From contig PAVA01000073.1 in the NCBI GenBank assembly GCA_002712945.1, forward strand, positions 1 through 17,803: 17,803 nt of DNA, given 5' to 3'. Shown in pieces: positions 7,232 to 15,652 of the stretch. Within the stretch, counting starts at the first letter, position 1. The number at the start of each line of letters is the position of its first letter. The DNA comes from Citromicrobium sp. (GTDB lineage Bacteria > Pseudomonadota > Alphaproteobacteria > Sphingomonadales > Sphingomonadaceae). A program made the translations under genes and the position numbers. Below the pieces are notes generated by a model. That model searched no databases. It worked only from the letters and a program-made list of their open reading frames with translations, and was not told the DNA's origin.

Positions 7232-7467
7232 GCCATGTAGATGGCTGGGCTTGTCGCGATAGGCAATTGGGCTTGCTCGTCCGGTAATGAGGCTACGGTA
7301 TGCTCCGCGTGTCCTGACAAGATGAGTGCCTCGAGAATATGAGATGGGATCGGTTGAGTTTTTTCGAGCCGCTCAGCACGATTAGACCACCGCGCTGTAA
7401 TGAAATCACATTTCGTCTTTTAAGATTATTCTTTCGTAGCGGTGCTCCTGCTGCTAACGGACGACCG
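7232..7467. promoter_or_regulatory. Divergent intergenic region between nuclease-like gene and czc operon
   Basis: This stretch separates two divergent transcription units, so it should hold promoters in both directions. About 7398-7437 is clearly AT-rich against its surroundings and contains a small inverted repeat, gaaat-cac-atttc (7402-7414), followed by TAAGAT (7421-7426), a possible -10 element. No convincing -35 pairs with it. A TTGAGT at 7354-7359 could be a -35 for a weaker downstream box. No copy of the 9-bp operator arms seen at 15973-15998 was found here. No gene is supported in this stretch. Confidence 0.35.
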
Positions 7468-7806
7468 ATGACCCGGCTCTTCGCCCGTTCCCTCGTGCTG
7501 CAGCTCGTCACGCTGTGCACTGCATTCAGTGTCCTGTGGGCGCCGGTGGCGGATGCGGCCGAATGCGCGGGAGAGCCTCCGGTAGCATCCCAGCTCGAGC
7601 AGCACGATGAACCCGGCAATGATGACAGGGGGCCTGAGAAGCACGGCGCCTGCGCTCATGGCCATTGCCATCATGCTTCGCAGGCTGTCGGACGGTCGTC
7701 TGACGCCTTCATCTTGGGCTCGGTGATGAGCGGCCTACGCGCTGGCGACCAGCCCTCGTTCGCGTCCAATCTGACCGAACTCGCAACCCCTCCTCCTCGC
7801 GCCTGA
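7468..7806 (+). CDS. Small secreted His/Cys-rich protein at head of czc operon
   Basis: This encodes a protein of 112 residues. Residues 1-30 form a Sec signal peptide: a basic start (TRLFARS), a hydrophobic core (LVLQLVTLCTAFSVLW), and an AxA-type cleavage site near PVADA-A. The mature part carries a metal-binding-looking cluster, HGACAHGHCHH, at 59-69 with five His and two Cys. The rest is hydrophilic and probably disordered. Small periplasmic His-rich proteins often precede czcCBA operons and are thought to bind or buffer metal, and that is my inference here. It has no family name I can assign. The frame extends upstream to 7339, but that extension lacks a credible ribosome site and reads like non-coding sequence, so the ATG at 7468, which opens directly on the signal peptide, is preferred. 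It lies 65 bp before czcC and probably shares its transcript. Confidence 0.7.
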   Translation: MTRLFARSLVLQLVTLCTAFSVLWAPVADAAECAGEPPVASQLEQHDEPGNDDRGPEKHGACAHGHCHHASQAVGRSSDAFILGSVMSGLRAGDQPSFASNLTELATPPPRA

Positions 7807-7853
7807 CGTTCGCCGCGCGTCGGACCTGTTTTCCGACGCCGAACTGAACGTCA
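7804..7853 (+). promoter_or_regulatory. Nested inverted repeat (structured RNA) before czcC
   Basis: Two perfect 8-bp stems are nested. The outer stem pairs TGACGTTC (7804-7811, including the upstream stop codon) with GAACGTCA (7846-7853). The inner stem pairs GCGTCGGA (7817-7824) with TCCGACGC (7832-7839) around a 7-nt loop. The structure ends only 2-3 bases before the czcC Shine-Dalgarno (AGAGGA, about 7855-7860). It has no U-tract, so it is more likely an mRNA-processing, stability or translation-control element, or a partial attenuator, than a simple terminator. Confidence 0.5.
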
Positions 7854-7871
7854 GCAGAGGAATACCCATCC

Positions 7872-9125
7872 ATGTTCGCCATATCGTGGCGAGCAGCCCC
7901 CGTCTGGGGGCTGATACTCGCCCTGTCCACGGGACCTGCCAGCGCGCAGGACCCGCGTGTCGTCACGCTCGACGACGCCCTTGAACTCAGCGGGGTCGCC
8001 GCTGAGGCCGACACCGCCATCACCAACCCCCGCCTCGTGGGGCCCCGCGCTGAAACCGACGCGGCGGTCGCGCTTGTCGATCAGGCTCGCCTGAGCCCGA
8101 ACCCCGAGATCTCGTTCGACGTCGAGAACGTCGCCGGCAGCGGCGCATTCTCGGGTCTCCAGTCTACCGAATATACGCTCTCCGTCGGCCAGCGTCTCGA
8201 ACTCGGCGGCAAGCGATCCGCGCGGATCGGTGCGGCAGAAGCCCAGGCCGAACTGGCATCTCTCAGGGCCGACCTTACCACGGTCGAACTGGGACAGCTG
8301 GTGCGCGAGCGATATCTCGCAGCTGCTGCAGCGGCTGCGCGGGTCGAACTTGCCGAAGATGTCGTGGCGCGTAACGAGGAACTGGCTCGCATTGCTGGTG
8401 TCCTTGTAGAGGTTGGCCGCGAGCCGCCTCTACGCGCATTGAGGGCGGATGCGGCCCTTGCCGAAGCGCGCGCGCGCCTGGTTGAGGCAGAGGCGGAGAG
8501 TCTGTCGGCTCGAACAGCGCTCGCAACTCTATGGGCCGGCGGTGAAGCGCCGCTCGTTCCGGCGGAATTTCCGGATATCCTTCCGCCGCCTTCGTTTTTG
8601 TCCGAGGCGCAGGAAAGCCTCACATACAGGGTCGCGCGAGCTGAGAGCACTGCTGCTGCGGCGGAAATCGAGCGGCAGCGAAGTTTGCGTATTCCCGATC
8701 CGACGGTCTCCGCGGGCGTGCGGCGCTTCGGGGAAAGCGGCGATAATGCCTTCCTCGTCGGCGTTTCGATCCCCCTTCCTTTTCGGGACCGGAACCAGGG
8801 CAACATCGCTGCTGCCGAGGCTCGGTTGCGTGCAGCGAACGCTCGCGAAGCGGTGGCTCTCGCAGACTACGAGCAGGCGGTCGCCACGGCCCGGGCAAGG
8901 TATCTTGGTGCCGAAGCGCGCGTCGAAACCCTGTCGCAGACATCGCTCCCGCAGGCGGAGGAGGCGCTGCGCCTCCTTCGCATCGGATATCGCAACGGAC
9001 GTTTTCCCCTGATCGAAGTTCTCGCGGCCGCAGAGGCACGTGACACGATCCGCGAGGCGCTCATCGCCGCCCGCGAACAGAGGGGCCTGGCCGCAGCCGA
9101 ACTGATCGGGCTGGCCGCACAATGA
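7872..9125 (+). CDS. czcC: CzcC-type outer-membrane efflux channel (TolC family)
   Basis: This is a protein of 417 residues. It has a signal peptide (residues 1-25, cleavage after GPASA) and the two-fold repeated coiled-coil and beta-strand pattern of the outer-membrane efflux family: long Ala/Glu/Arg-rich helices at about 105-215 and 300-410, separated by short strand segments (STEYTLSVGQRLELGGKR; FLVGVSIPLPFRDRNQG). The length matches CzcC/CusC-type channels. It forms the trimeric outer-membrane exit duct for the CzcBA complex. The start is supported by AGAGGA upstream. The downstream adaptor gene follows immediately, and the gene order C-B-A is that of classical cobalt-zinc-cadmium operons. 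No N-terminal lipobox is apparent. Confidence 0.92.
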   Translation: MFAISWRAAPVWGLILALSTGPASAQDPRVVTLDDALELSGVAAEADTAITNPRLVGPRAETDAAVALVDQARLSPNPEISFDVENVAGSGAFSGLQSTEYTLSVGQRLELGGKRSARIGAAEAQAELASLRADLTTVELGQLVRERYLAAAAAAARVELAEDVVARNEELARIAGVLVEVGREPPLRALRADAALAEARARLVEAEAESLSARTALATLWAGGEAPLVPAEFPDILPPPSFLSEAQESLTYRVARAESTAAAAEIERQRSLRIPDPTVSAGVRRFGESGDNAFLVGVSIPLPFRDRNQGNIAAAEARLRAANAREAVALADYEQAVATARARYLGAEARVETLSQTSLPQAEEALRLLRIGYRNGRFPLIEVLAAAEARDTIREALIAAREQRGLAAAELIGLAAQ

Positions 9126-9129
9126 AGGA
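9124..9129 (+). promoter_or_regulatory. Shine-Dalgarno that decides the czcB start
   Basis: GAAGGA spans the czcC stop codon and lies 7 bp before the ATG at 9137. The competing ATG at 9122 overlaps the czcC stop but has no purine-rich site in front, so 9137 is preferred. Confidence 0.5.
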
Positions 9130-9136
9130 TACATCA

Positions 9137-10300
9137 ATGACACGCAGAAAACTGGCGATCCTCGTCGGTATCGTCATCGCGGTTGGCGCTATGGCGCTGA
9201 TATTCTGGCCAACCTCCGAGGTCGACGACCATCCAGGTGAGGATGACCATGCGCAGGAAGAAGCTTCGACCGAGACACCTGAAGGGGTGATCACGCTTAG
9301 CGAAGAGCAGATTAGCGAGGCCGGGATACAGCTGGCCTCCGTCCGGTCTGGAGCCGCTGTCGAGCTTGTCTTTCCGGCGACTGTCGCGGCGAGCCCCACA
9401 GCCTCCGCTCGGATCGACGCCCGCGCCTCGGGGGTCGTCCGCTCCGTCGGCAAAACGCTGGGCGATTATGTGGCGCGCGGCGAGACCGTCGCCCGCATCG
9501 AAAGCGCGGATGCCGCTGCACTCGCCTCCCAGGTGAGCGCAGCGCGCGCTCGGGTGAGCGAGTTGTCTGCCGCCTACGAACGCGAGCGGCGTCTGTTCGA
9601 GGAAAATGTCACGGCCCGCCAGGATCTGGAAGCCGCGCGGGCCAATCTCAGCGTGGCACGTTCGGAACTTCAGCGGGCGCAGGCCGCGGTAGCGGCAGCT
9701 GGCGTCAGCGGCGACGGGCGTTCGCTGGCGGTCACCTCTCCCCTGGCCGGCAGGATCACCGCGGCACCGATTGTGCTCGGGGCCTTCGTGGATGCCGGCG
9801 AGGAACTCTACCGCGTGGTCGATCCCAATGGACTCCAGATCGAGGTGGCGCTGCCTTCGGCCGAAGCCTCTCGCATTCAACCTGGTGACGAGGCCGTGCT
9901 GGTGGTCGGCGACGGTCGGGAAATTGGGGCCCGGGTTCGTTCGGTCACGCCTTCGCTCGATCCGGAGAGCCGCAGTGCGACTGCGGTCCTGTCGTTATCG
10001 CGCGGCGTTCCGGGGCTTCAGCCGGGTGCCTTCCTTCAGGCGCGGATCAGGCCTTCGGGCGAGATCGACCGCGACCGTATCGCGGTGCCGGAGGACGCCA
10101 TCCAGGTGGTTGAAGGACGCGACGTGGTCTTCGTCCGGACGAAGACCGGCTTCCAGGCTCGCGAAGTTGAGCTTGGAACACGATCCGCTGGTCAAGTGAC
10201 GATCCTTTCCGGTCTTCAGGAGGGATGGCGGATCGCTGTCGCCAATGCCTTCCTGCTCAAGGCCGAACTCGGGAAGGAGGGCGCGACCCATGGTCACTGA
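9137..10300 (+). CDS. czcB: CzcB-type periplasmic adaptor (membrane fusion protein) of RND efflux
   Basis: This is a protein of 387 residues. It has an N-terminal membrane anchor (basic TRRK, then a hydrophobic stretch to about residue 22), an acidic and His-containing linker (EVDDHPGEDDHAQEE) that may bind metal, and the standard membrane-fusion architecture. That architecture comprises a barrel-sandwich/lipoyl half (GVVRSVGKTLGDYVARGE), a long alpha-hairpin (about 125-190, rich in Ala/Arg/Glu), the second lipoyl half (SPLAGRITAAPIVLGAFVD), a beta-barrel and a membrane-proximal domain. It bridges CzcA in the inner membrane to CzcC. An alternative start at 9122 would add five residues. It overlaps czcA by 11 bp. 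Confidence 0.9.
   Translation: MTRRKLAILVGIVIAVGAMALIFWPTSEVDDHPGEDDHAQEEASTETPEGVITLSEEQISEAGIQLASVRSGAAVELVFPATVAASPTASARIDARASGVVRSVGKTLGDYVARGETVARIESADAAALASQVSAARARVSELSAAYERERRLFEENVTARQDLEAARANLSVARSELQRAQAAVAAAGVSGDGRSLAVTSPLAGRITAAPIVLGAFVDAGEELYRVVDPNGLQIEVALPSAEASRIQPGDEAVLVVGDGREIGARVRSVTPSLDPESRSATAVLSLSRGVPGLQPGAFLQARIRPSGEIDRDRIAVPEDAIQVVEGRDVVFVRTKTGFQAREVELGTRSAGQVTILSGLQEGWRIAVANAFLLKAELGKEGATHGH
10272..10280 (+). promoter_or_regulatory. Shine-Dalgarno that decides the czcA start
   Basis: GGAAGGAGG inside the end of czcB lies 9 bp before the ATG at 10290. The in-frame upstream ATG at 10245 lacks such a site and would add a Pro/Arg/Ser-rich stretch foreign to the family. 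Confidence 0.55.
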
Positions 10301-13300
10301 GACTCAGAACGAGCCCGCCGTGGATACTCACACCGATACGGCCAGCCATCGCCACGGTTTGATCGGTGCCATCCTCGACATCGCCGTGCGGTTCCGCTGG
10401 GCGGTCATCGTCCTCACCGTTTTCGCAGCGATCTACGGCGCCATGAACCTTTTGCGCCTTCCGATTGATGCGGTGCCGGACATCACCAACACGCAGGTGC
10501 AGATCAACACCAGCGCGCCTGCACTCTCTCCCTCGCAGGTGGAGACGCAGGTAACCTTCCCCATCGAGACCGGGCTTGCCGGGATCGAGGGGCTGGAGAT
10601 GACCCGCTCGATCTCGCGTAACGGCTTCAGCCAGGTCACCGCGATCTTCGAAGAAGGCACCGACATCTACTTCGCACGCCAACAGGTGAACGAACGGCTC
10701 GCTCCGATCGGTGCCTCGCTGCCGGAAGGAGCAGAGCCCACGATGGGACCGATCTCGACGGGCCTGGGCGAGGTCCTCATGTATACGATCGAATACGAGT
10801 ATCCGGGAGGTCGCGATGCGCCCAAGGGTGGTCGAACAGGCTGGCAGTCGGACGGGAGCTTCATCACCGAACGCGGTGATCGCCTCGACACCGAGGTCGC
10901 CAAGGCAGCCTATCTTCGCACGGTGCAGGACTGGGTCGTGGCTCCGCTCATGCGCTCGATTGACGGCGTTGCCGGGGTGGATTCGATCGGCGGCTATGAG
11001 AAGCAGTTCCTCGTCCAGCCCGATCCTGCCCGTCTTACCGGCTATGGCCTGTCGTTCGACTCCCTGATCGATGCTTTGGAAGCGGCGAACCTCGCCGAAG
11101 GCGCCAACTTTGTCGATCGCGCCGGAGAGGCTCTGCTCGTCCGCGTCGATGCGCGTCTTGGGGGCACCCAGGACATCGAACAGGCGGTGGTCGCGACCCG
11201 CGAGGGCGTTCCGATCCGGATCGGGGATGTCGCCTCGGTGCGCATCGGCGGCGATCTGCGAACCGGGGCAGCCTCGCTCAATGGCGAGGAGGCGGTCGTT
11301 GGCACGGTCCTGATGCGCAGTGGCGAGAACAGCCGCACCGTGGCTGCCGCCTCGGCCGAGCGACTGGAAGAAGTCCGCGCCTCGCTCCCTGCCGGAGTGG
11401 TCGCCGAGATCGTCTACAACCGCTCGTCGCTGGTCGATGCGACCATCGCCACGGTTGAGAAGAACCTCGTCGAGGGCGCGCTTCTGGTGATCGCAGTCCT
11501 GTTCCTGATGCTCGGCAATATCCGTGCTGCGATCATCGCCGCATTGGTCATTCCGATATCCATGCTGATGGCCGCCGTGGGAATGAACAGACTAGGTGTC
11601 TCGGGCAACCTGATGAGCCTCGGGGCACTGGACTTCGGGCTTATCGTCGATGGCGCAGTCATCATTGTCGAGAACAGCGTCGCTCGGCTTGCCGCAAGGC
11701 AGCACCGCGAAGGGAGATTGCTCAGCCTCGGCGAACGACTGACGGAGACACGGCTGGCTGCGCAAGAGATGATCAAGCCGACCGTCTACGGTCAGGCGAT
11801 CATCCTCTTGGTCTATGCGCCGCTTCTCACCTTCACGGGGGTCGAGGGCAAGACGTTCTCGCCAATGGCCATCACGGTCATGCTGGCACTCGCCTCCGCC
11901 TTCGCGCTGTCCTTGACCTTCGTGCCGGCGATGATCGCGGTGCTCCTCAATCGCAAGCTGACCGAGAAGGAGGTCAAGCCCGTTCGGATGGCGAAGGAAC
12001 GCTATGGCCCGGCGGTGCGCCGCGCCATTGCTCGTCCGTGGCCGGTAATCGGTGCGGGCGCCGGGCTCTTCGCCGTAGCGGCTTTCGTGTTCACCTTCCT
12101 TGGCAGCGAGTTCACACCGCAGCTGGATGAACGCGACATCGCGGTTCAGTCGCTGCGGATACCGTCCACCTCGCTCGAGCGCTCGCTCGCCATGCAGAGA
12201 CAGGTCGAGGAAAGGCTCGAGACCTTCCCGCAAGTCGAGCTGGTCTTCTCGCGCACCGGCACGGCCGAGGTCGCGAGCGATCCGATGCCGCCGAACGCGT
12301 CCGACGCCTATGTGATCTTGAAGCCGCGCGAAGAGTGGCCCGATCCCGACCTGTCGAAGGATGAACTCGTCGCACAGATGGAGGAGTCGCTCAGCGGTCT
12401 GGTGGGCAACCTCTACGAATTCAGCCAACCCATCGAACTGCGCTTCAACGAGCTGATCGCGGGTGTTCGCGGCGACGTGGCGGTCAAGCTCTACGGAGAC
12501 GACCTTACCGCGCTGACCCGGTCAGCCGGAGAAGTGGCCGAGGTGCTGCGCGGCGTCGAGGGTGCTGCCGACGTCAAGGTCCAGCAGGTCACTGGCTTTC
12601 CTACGCTCGACATCGCCTTCGATCGCCCGACGATCGCCCGATACGGTCTGACCGTGGAGGAGGTCGCACAATCAGTGGCCATCGCGCTGGGTGGTCGCCC
12701 GGCGGGACTGGTATTCGAGGGGGACCGCCGTTTCGATGTCGTCGTGCGGCTCGAGGATGCGACCCGGGACGATTTCGATCAGCTCGGCGCTCTGCCCATA
12801 GTCCTCGAAAGCGGGGTCACGGTCCCGCTTCGCACGCTGGCGGATTTCCAGGTGGTCGATGGTCTCGCCGAGGTTCGCCGGGAGCAGGGTCGCCGATTGG
12901 TGATCGTGTCGGCGAACGTGCGCGAACGCGATCTCGGGTCGTTTGTCGAGGAGGCCCGGGCAGGCGTCTCCGAAAGCGTCGAACTGCCGGCTGCCTCCTT
13001 CATCGAATGGGGCGGGCAATACCAGAACCTCCAGGCCGCGCAGGCGAGGCTCGCCCTCGTCGTTCCGGTCTGCTTCGCGCTGGTATTGCTGCTCCTGTTC
13101 ATGGCGCTCGGCGGATGGGTGCCAGCGCTGGCGGTGTTCAGCGCGATCCCGATGGCACTGGCAGGCGGGGTCTTCGCGCTTGCCTTACGGGGGATGCCGT
13201 TCTCGGTGTCCGCTGCTGTGGGCTTCATCGCTCTATCGGGTGTCGCGGTATTGAACGGGCTCGTGATGATGACCGCGATACGCCAGCGCCTCGACAAGGG

Positions 13301-13622
13301 AATGCCTCTCGATGAGGCGATCTCCGATGGCGCACTGGCGAGGCTGCGACCGGTGCTGATGACAGCGTTGGTGGCCTCGCTCGGCTTCGTGCCTATGGCC
13401 CTTGCGACCGGCACTGGCGCGGAAGTCCAGCGTCCGCTGGCCACTGTCGTGATCGGCGGATTGATTACCGCGACCGCGCTTACGCTCTTCGTCCTGCCCG
13501 CGATCGCGCGGCTCGTGCTCAATCGATCGGACGATGAGCGCAGCTGGCGCGAGAAGTGGTGGGATCGCCTGCGTCGAAACGTGACCAGCGACGAGCAGCG
13601 CGAACTGACGGACATCGCATGA
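10290..13622 (+). CDS. czcA: CzcA-type heavy-metal RND efflux pump
   Basis: This is a 1110-residue inner-membrane RND transporter, slightly longer than the usual 1040-1070 residues. It has a first transmembrane helix after an N-terminal His-containing tail (HTDTASHRH), the conserved periplasmic segment NLLRLPIDAVPDITN, and two halves of six helices with large periplasmic loops. The TM4 signature DFGLIVDGAVIIVEN carries D448, D454 and E461, the proton-relay residues of the HME1 group, which exports Zn2+, Co2+ and Cd2+. Cu/Ag pumps have a different signature. An insertion rich in Gly/Asp/Glu around GWQSDGSFITERGDRL sits in the first periplasmic domain. I recall this in other alphaproteobacterial CzcA proteins, and it accounts for much of the extra length. 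Substrate assignment to Zn/Co/Cd rests on that signature and on the CDF neighbours, and was not measured. Confidence 0.95.
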   Translation: MVTETQNEPAVDTHTDTASHRHGLIGAILDIAVRFRWAVIVLTVFAAIYGAMNLLRLPIDAVPDITNTQVQINTSAPALSPSQVETQVTFPIETGLAGIEGLEMTRSISRNGFSQVTAIFEEGTDIYFARQQVNERLAPIGASLPEGAEPTMGPISTGLGEVLMYTIEYEYPGGRDAPKGGRTGWQSDGSFITERGDRLDTEVAKAAYLRTVQDWVVAPLMRSIDGVAGVDSIGGYEKQFLVQPDPARLTGYGLSFDSLIDALEAANLAEGANFVDRAGEALLVRVDARLGGTQDIEQAVVATREGVPIRIGDVASVRIGGDLRTGAASLNGEEAVVGTVLMRSGENSRTVAAASAERLEEVRASLPAGVVAEIVYNRSSLVDATIATVEKNLVEGALLVIAVLFLMLGNIRAAIIAALVIPISMLMAAVGMNRLGVSGNLMSLGALDFGLIVDGAVIIVENSVARLAARQHREGRLLSLGERLTETRLAAQEMIKPTVYGQAIILLVYAPLLTFTGVEGKTFSPMAITVMLALASAFALSLTFVPAMIAVLLNRKLTEKEVKPVRMAKERYGPAVRRAIARPWPVIGAGAGLFAVAAFVFTFLGSEFTPQLDERDIAVQSLRIPSTSLERSLAMQRQVEERLETFPQVELVFSRTGTAEVASDPMPPNASDAYVILKPREEWPDPDLSKDELVAQMEESLSGLVGNLYEFSQPIELRFNELIAGVRGDVAVKLYGDDLTALTRSAGEVAEVLRGVEGAADVKVQQVTGFPTLDIAFDRPTIARYGLTVEEVAQSVAIALGGRPAGLVFEGDRRFDVVVRLEDATRDDFDQLGALPIVLESGVTVPLRTLADFQVVDGLAEVRREQGRRLVIVSANVRERDLGSFVEEARAGVSESVELPAASFIEWGGQYQNLQAAQARLALVVPVCFALVLLLLFMALGGWVPALAVFSAIPMALAGGVFALALRGMPFSVSAAVGFIALSGVAVLNGLVMMTAIRQRLDKGMPLDEAISDGALARLRPVLMTALVASLGFVPMALATGTGAEVQRPLATVVIGGLITATALTLFVLPAIARLVLNRSDDERSWREKWWDRLRRNVTSDEQRELTDIA

Positions 13623-13644
13623 TCGTCCGGGAAAGGAGAATACG

Positions 13645-14016
13645 ATGTTGAAGATAGACGAAGAGAACGGGCTGCTGCGGATACGCGCGAGTGGCCAACT
13701 CGAAAGCTCGGACTACGATGACTTCGTGCCTCGGTTCGAACAGCTTGTCGGGCGAAAGCCCGGCAAGCTGCCGATGGTAATCGAACTCGCGCCCGATTTT
13801 GCAGGCTGGGATCTGCCTGGACTATGGCGCGACCTCAAGTTCGACGCGCATCATCAGGACAGCTTTGGCAGGATTGCCATCGTCGGCGATGCGAAATGGG
13901 AGGAATGGGGCACCAGGTTCTCCGATCCTCTCATCCGCGCCGAAATGAAGTTCTTCGAGCCCTTCCAGCGCCAGGTTGCCGAGAACTGGGCCCGATCCGG
14001 GGAGGACACGGCATGA
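13645..14016 (+). CDS. SpoIIAA-like / STAS-domain protein
   Basis: This encodes a protein of 123 residues preceded by a strong Shine-Dalgarno (AAAGGAGA). The pattern LLRIRASGQLESSDYDDFVPRFEQLV, then MVIELAPDFAGWDLPGLWRDLKF, then FGRIAIVGDAKWEEWGTRFSDP matches the SpoIIAA-like (STAS/SEC14-type) single-domain family, a small alternating beta-alpha fold often near transporters. Family members are thought to bind small hydrophobic ligands or partner proteins, and no enzyme function is established. The gene starts 22 bp after czcA and its stop overlaps the next gene (ATGA), so it is part of the metal-efflux operon. A regulatory or accessory role in efflux is only inferred from this position. Confidence 0.8.
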   Translation: MLKIDEENGLLRIRASGQLESSDYDDFVPRFEQLVGRKPGKLPMVIELAPDFAGWDLPGLWRDLKFDAHHQDSFGRIAIVGDAKWEEWGTRFSDPLIRAEMKFFEPFQRQVAENWARSGEDTA

Positions 14017-14651
14017 GCGGTGACCATGATATCGATCTCGGTTCGGCCGGGAAGCGCCGGACGCTGTGGATCGTGCTCTGGCTGAACGTCGCGATCGCGA
14101 TCGGGTTCTTCGTCGTCGGCTACTTCGCGGATTCGAACGCGCTCTTGGCGAACGGGCTCGACAACTCGTCCGACGCGATAGTCTATGCGCTCAGCCTGCT
14201 CGCGCTGGCCCGCTCGCGCATCTGGCAGCGTGGTGCGGCGCGGTTCTCCGGGGTCATGCTCTTGGTATTCGCGGCAGGCGTCATTGCCGATGCCGTGCGT
14301 CGGTTCCTGGAAGGCTCGGAGCCAGGTGGATTCATGATGCTCGCGATGGCGGCAGTCGCAGCCGTGGTGAATCTGATCTGCCTGCGGATGCTCCAGCGGA
14401 CGGAGGACAAGGACGTCAGCATGCGCGCAGCGACGACCTTCAGCTTCAATGATTTCATCGCCAATGGCGGGATCATCATCGCGGGGATCGTCGTGATGCT
14501 CACCGGCGCTAATTGGCCCGACTTGGTGGTAGGCGTCGCTGTGGCATGCATTGCCGTTTACGGCGGCATTCAGATCCTGCGCGATGCCCACATGGACATC
14601 CATGACGAGGAAGGAAGCGAGCATCGGAAGGGGGATCAGTTCCGAACATGA
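14013..14651 (+). CDS. CDF-like membrane protein, short, with atypical metal site
   Basis: This encodes a protein of 212 residues with about six hydrophobic helices laid out as in cation diffusion facilitators. It ends right after TM6 and so lacks the usual cytoplasmic C-terminal domain. The TM2 site reads LDNSSD (D50-x3-D54), a D-x3-D pair as in Fe/Mn/Zn-type CDFs such as FieF, where many Zn CDFs have H-x3-D. In TM5 the position equivalent to the usual H/D-x3-D pair is FSFND, that is F143-x3-D147, so one ligand is replaced by Phe. It may therefore be a metal transporter of altered specificity, a partner of CzcD, or a non-transporting relative. The ATG at 14013 overlaps the STAS stop (ATGA). 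The upstream part of that reading frame is a shadow of the STAS gene. Its stop overlaps the start of the CzcD gene. Confidence 0.75.
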   Translation: MSGDHDIDLGSAGKRRTLWIVLWLNVAIAIGFFVVGYFADSNALLANGLDNSSDAIVYALSLLALARSRIWQRGAARFSGVMLLVFAAGVIADAVRRFLEGSEPGGFMMLAMAAVAAVVNLICLRMLQRTEDKDVSMRAATTFSFNDFIANGGIIIAGIVVMLTGANWPDLVVGVAVACIAVYGGIQILRDAHMDIHDEEGSEHRKGDQFRT

Positions 14652-15601
14652 GCAGTCAACACACACATAGTGGGCATGGTGGCCACAGCCACGGCGAGGA
14701 GAACCTGAGCGATCGCCAGCTGATCTTCGCGGTCGCGATCAACGTCCTGCTCACGCTCGCCCAGATCGTCGGCGGGATAGTCTCGGGTTCGCTCGCTCTC
14801 ATTGCCGACGCCCTTCACAACTTCAGTGACGCCGCCTCGCTCGGCCTCGCGTGGTTCGCCCGTAGGATCGGCAGGCGTCCCGCCGACAGACGGATGACGT
14901 TCGGTTATGCGCAAGGGGAGGTCGTCGCTGCGCTCATCAACCTGACGACGCTGCTCATCATCGGCTTCTATCTGCTCGTGGAAGCGATCAACCGCTTCGC
15001 CGATCCGCAACCCATCGAAGGATGGACGGTGATCGCCGTTGCGGGCGTGGCATTGGTGATCGATCTGGTGACCGCTTTCATCACCCACCGCGGCGCCGAG
15101 GACAGCATCAACATGAAGGCGGCCTTCCTGCACAATGTGTCCGATGCCATGGCCTCGGTCGGGGTGATCGTCGCCGGGGTCCTGATCCTCCTATACGATC
15201 TCTACGTGGCCGATCTGGTCATCACCGTCATCATCGCCGCCTATGTGATCTGGCAGGGGCTTTCGTTGATGCCGCGCACGGTTCGCCTGCTTATGGGTGC
15301 GGTGCCCGATGACGTCGAACTGCATGAGATCATGGACGAACTCGAGGCGATCGATGGGGTCGAGAGCATCCACCATCTGCATGTCTGGAACCTGGGAGAG
15401 CACCGCCGCGCCCTCGAAGTGCATATCCTGCCGTCCCATTCGTCTCTCGAACGGTTCGAAGACCTGAAGCGAACGGTGCGGCTGCGCGTCTCCTCCCGGT
15501 TCGGTATCGAACACACGACGCTGGAAGCTTGCCTCGCAACGGACTGCGATGAGGGACTGATAGCCCAAGCCGGGCATTCCGGACGCGTATCCGAGGATTG
15601 A
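14648..15601 (+). CDS. czcD: CzcD-type cation diffusion facilitator (Zn2+/Co2+/Cd2+ exporter)
   Basis: This is a 317-residue protein, full length for a CDF. The N-terminus is His-rich (five His within the first 15 residues), typical of zinc CDFs. Six transmembrane helices carry both canonical metal-site motifs: H57-x3-D61 in TM2 (ALHNFSD) and H162-x3-D166 in TM5 (FLHNVSD). A cytoplasmic C-terminal ferredoxin-like domain follows (about 215-317), including the His cluster SIHHLHVWNLG. It exchanges cytosolic divalent cations for protons and delivers them to the periplasm, where CzcCBA can export them. It is translationally coupled to the CDF-like gene by an ATGA overlap and is the last gene of the operon. 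The convergent ArsR-family gene ends 51 bp away. Confidence 0.92.
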   Translation: MSSQHTHSGHGGHSHGEENLSDRQLIFAVAINVLLTLAQIVGGIVSGSLALIADALHNFSDAASLGLAWFARRIGRRPADRRMTFGYAQGEVVAALINLTTLLIIGFYLLVEAINRFADPQPIEGWTVIAVAGVALVIDLVTAFITHRGAEDSINMKAAFLHNVSDAMASVGVIVAGVLILLYDLYVADLVITVIIAAYVIWQGLSLMPRTVRLLMGAVPDDVELHEIMDELEAIDGVESIHHLHVWNLGEHRRALEVHILPSHSSLERFEDLKRTVRLRVSSRFGIEHTTLEACLATDCDEGLIAQAGHSGRVSED

Positions 15602-15652
15602 ACTCGCACGTGAAAAGCACGGGCGGCCGGAACCTATCTTTTCGATGCGGTA

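Noticed and set aside
7339..7467. 43-codon N-terminal extension of the His-rich secreted protein
   Set aside because: It would bury the signal peptide inside the protein and covers the AT-rich promoter-like region. The ATG at 7468 opens directly on the signal peptide.
12779..13615. 278-codon - strand frame opposite czcA
   Set aside because: Opposite a conserved RND pump, rich in Ser/Arg/Thr, and with no domain resemblance.
13854..14666. 270-codon - strand frame opposite the STAS and CDF-like genes
   Set aside because: Its composition is that of antisense coding DNA (rich in His, Asp, Arg), and the + strand genes opposite it are clearly recognised.
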